In this document: piece by piece, positions 56,240 to 57,347 of the stretch | Layout of the letters: every line of letters begins with the position of its first letter | Numbering within the stretch: position 1 is the stretch's first letter | NCBI GenBank assembly: GCA_950295325.1 | Contig: OX485808.1 | Span: 34,249,180-34,306,526, forward strand | Reading direction: 5' to 3' | DNA length: 57,347 nucleotides | Origin: Polytrichum commune | Taxonomy: Eukaryota; Streptophyta; Polytrichopsida; Polytrichales; Polytrichaceae | Translations under genes and position numbers: made by a program | The notes under the pieces: generated by a model | The model's input: only the letters and a program-made list of their open reading frames with translations | The model's database searches: none | What the model was told of the DNA's origin: nothing

Positions 56240-57347
56240 ATGCATGTTTAGGAGGATATTAGGAGGTTAAGTCTTCCAAATTTATTTATTTTTCCTTACT
56301 CACTATGAACACAGTTGCAAGGATCTCACCACGTATTCAGTTAAAGAATCAACAAACATGCACTTCCGATGACCAAAACTGTATTGAGGGGAGGTCCACT
56401 TTCAATTTGATTTTTGTTTAGCTATATCAATGATTAGTTGATGTGACAAAGTTTTTTTTAGTAACTCTCATTGGAAAAAGTTGGAGAATATGAAAAGCAA
56501 ACTGAGTAACACCCACATACTTTAGACACATCGTCGCAAGCACCCCCGAGGCTGACACTTAGTGTGACTTCCAGGAACCATGTGTGGCAAGGGTATAATT
56601 GTTTGAGGGGTGTTATCTTGGTGACAAACAATTAAATGATCCATTTGATTTGGTAATTTTTTGATTGTGCATATCTTGTAGTACCTTTCAATTACTTTAA
56701 AAAGATGAGGTGAGCCATTTTTATGTACTATGTGCTTATTATAAATTAACAAACGGCTTGTCGAAAGAGTGCTATGCCCTATGATTATTCTCCACACATG
56801 GTCAATCCAAGTTGGTTGTCCAACTGAGGCCAAACTTTGGCTCATTTCAAAAGCCATCTCAAAAGGCAAGGCCAATAATTCATTGCAATGCAGATTAGGC
56901 TTTGAGCAATTTTAGAAATCCACAATACAAAACAATACATACCCAAAAAGATTTGCACTCAAGAACAACATGAATTGCTTTTATTATGGAACCATAGATT
57001 GATTTCATATATGATTGGTATCTTAAATTTTCAAGGAATTTATAATAACCTACATTATATTGAACTGAAAGTGTCATATTGTGTGGGGCCTTTATTTTGA
57101 AGCCACTTCAAGTTTTGTAATACCATCAAAAAAAGAAGATCATATTGTTGGCCACACATAAGTTTCTATTTTTTTGGGAGGGGGAGTGTCCGTCTTGGGC
57201 CATGATAACATTACCCAAGCTCTCTCAATTGTTCTATAAGCTTGGCAAATTGCCACATAAGATTTGGGCACAAAGACCTAGGATGCCGAAATTTACAGCA
57301 AACCAAACTGAATTTGAGTCTCCCTGCATTGCACTACTTAGAAATAG
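56240..57347 (+). repeat. Repeat family A, copy 3, right half (runs off the window)
   Basis: Collinear with about 11,565-12,690 of copy 2 ('gaggttaagtcttcc', 'caaacatgcacttccgatga', 'gcaagggtataatt', and the poly-T/G tract near 57,168-57,190). The last 140 bases also match 4,255-4,395. It continues beyond the window. Confidence 0.75.

Overview
The window looks like nuclear DNA of a land plant, most likely a moss. It is AT-rich, full of nested repeats, has spliced genes with GT-AG introns, and carries short plant-type TTTAGGG telomere tracts. It also holds a kinase-NB-ARC-LRR gene, an architecture known from mosses. There is no bacterial-style gene packing, no CRISPR array, and no rRNA or tRNA gene that I could recognise.

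Layout. Positions 1-18,400 are almost all dispersed repeats: a large repeat family (called A here; copies at about 3,960-6,240 and 10,270-14,520), a second family (B; several fragments), a hAT transposase remnant near 8,719-9,351, and a GC-richer LTR-like stretch before 18,440. A kinase-NB-ARC-LRR (PNL-type) resistance gene runs on the minus strand from 24,105 to 18,335. Its exon and domain structure is clear, but it carries two frameshifts and two in-frame stops, so it is probably a pseudogene. Positions 24,106-33,340 are again repeats, including a 41-bp palindromic tandem array bounded by inverted repeats (26,155-26,600) and a Mutator-like foldback element (29,962-31,631) with an imperfect 9-bp target duplication.

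The main discovery is a giant terminal-inverted-repeat element at 33,344-55,917 (22,574 bp). It has perfect 28-bp terminal inverted repeats, a TAAT target duplication, and subterminal GGGAAC/GTTCCC repeats. Its genes read outward from the middle. On the left, minus strand, a very long multi-exon gene (41,438 to 34,663, all introns phase 0) encodes, in order, a ParB/sulfiredoxin-like domain, a DNA-methyltransferase-like motif I region, a long acidic and Pro/Ser-rich linker, and an NLI/FCP1-like HAD domain. A further small two-exon unit follows near the left end. On the right, plus strand, a two-exon gene (51,972-55,161) encodes a DUF7869-type protein with a D-125-D-39-D arrangement that could be the transposase. 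Twelve copies of a palindrome of up to 26 bp, centred on CGATCG, lie only inside the element: upstream of both genes and in the first intron of the ParB-like gene. Some are assembled into hairpins with perfect 44-bp and 61-bp arms.

How the parts may work together (inference): the DUF7869 protein may cut and join the ends through the subterminal repeats, while the ParB/methyltransferase-like/HAD protein may act on element DNA or its chromatin. The palindromes may be a shared binding site or a hairpin source for small RNAs. The element sits inside a third copy of repeat A: sequence left of it (to about 33,000) and right of it (from about 56,230) is nearly contiguous in the uninterrupted copy near 11,560. 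One in-frame stop in the long gene suggests that this copy may no longer be fully autonomous.
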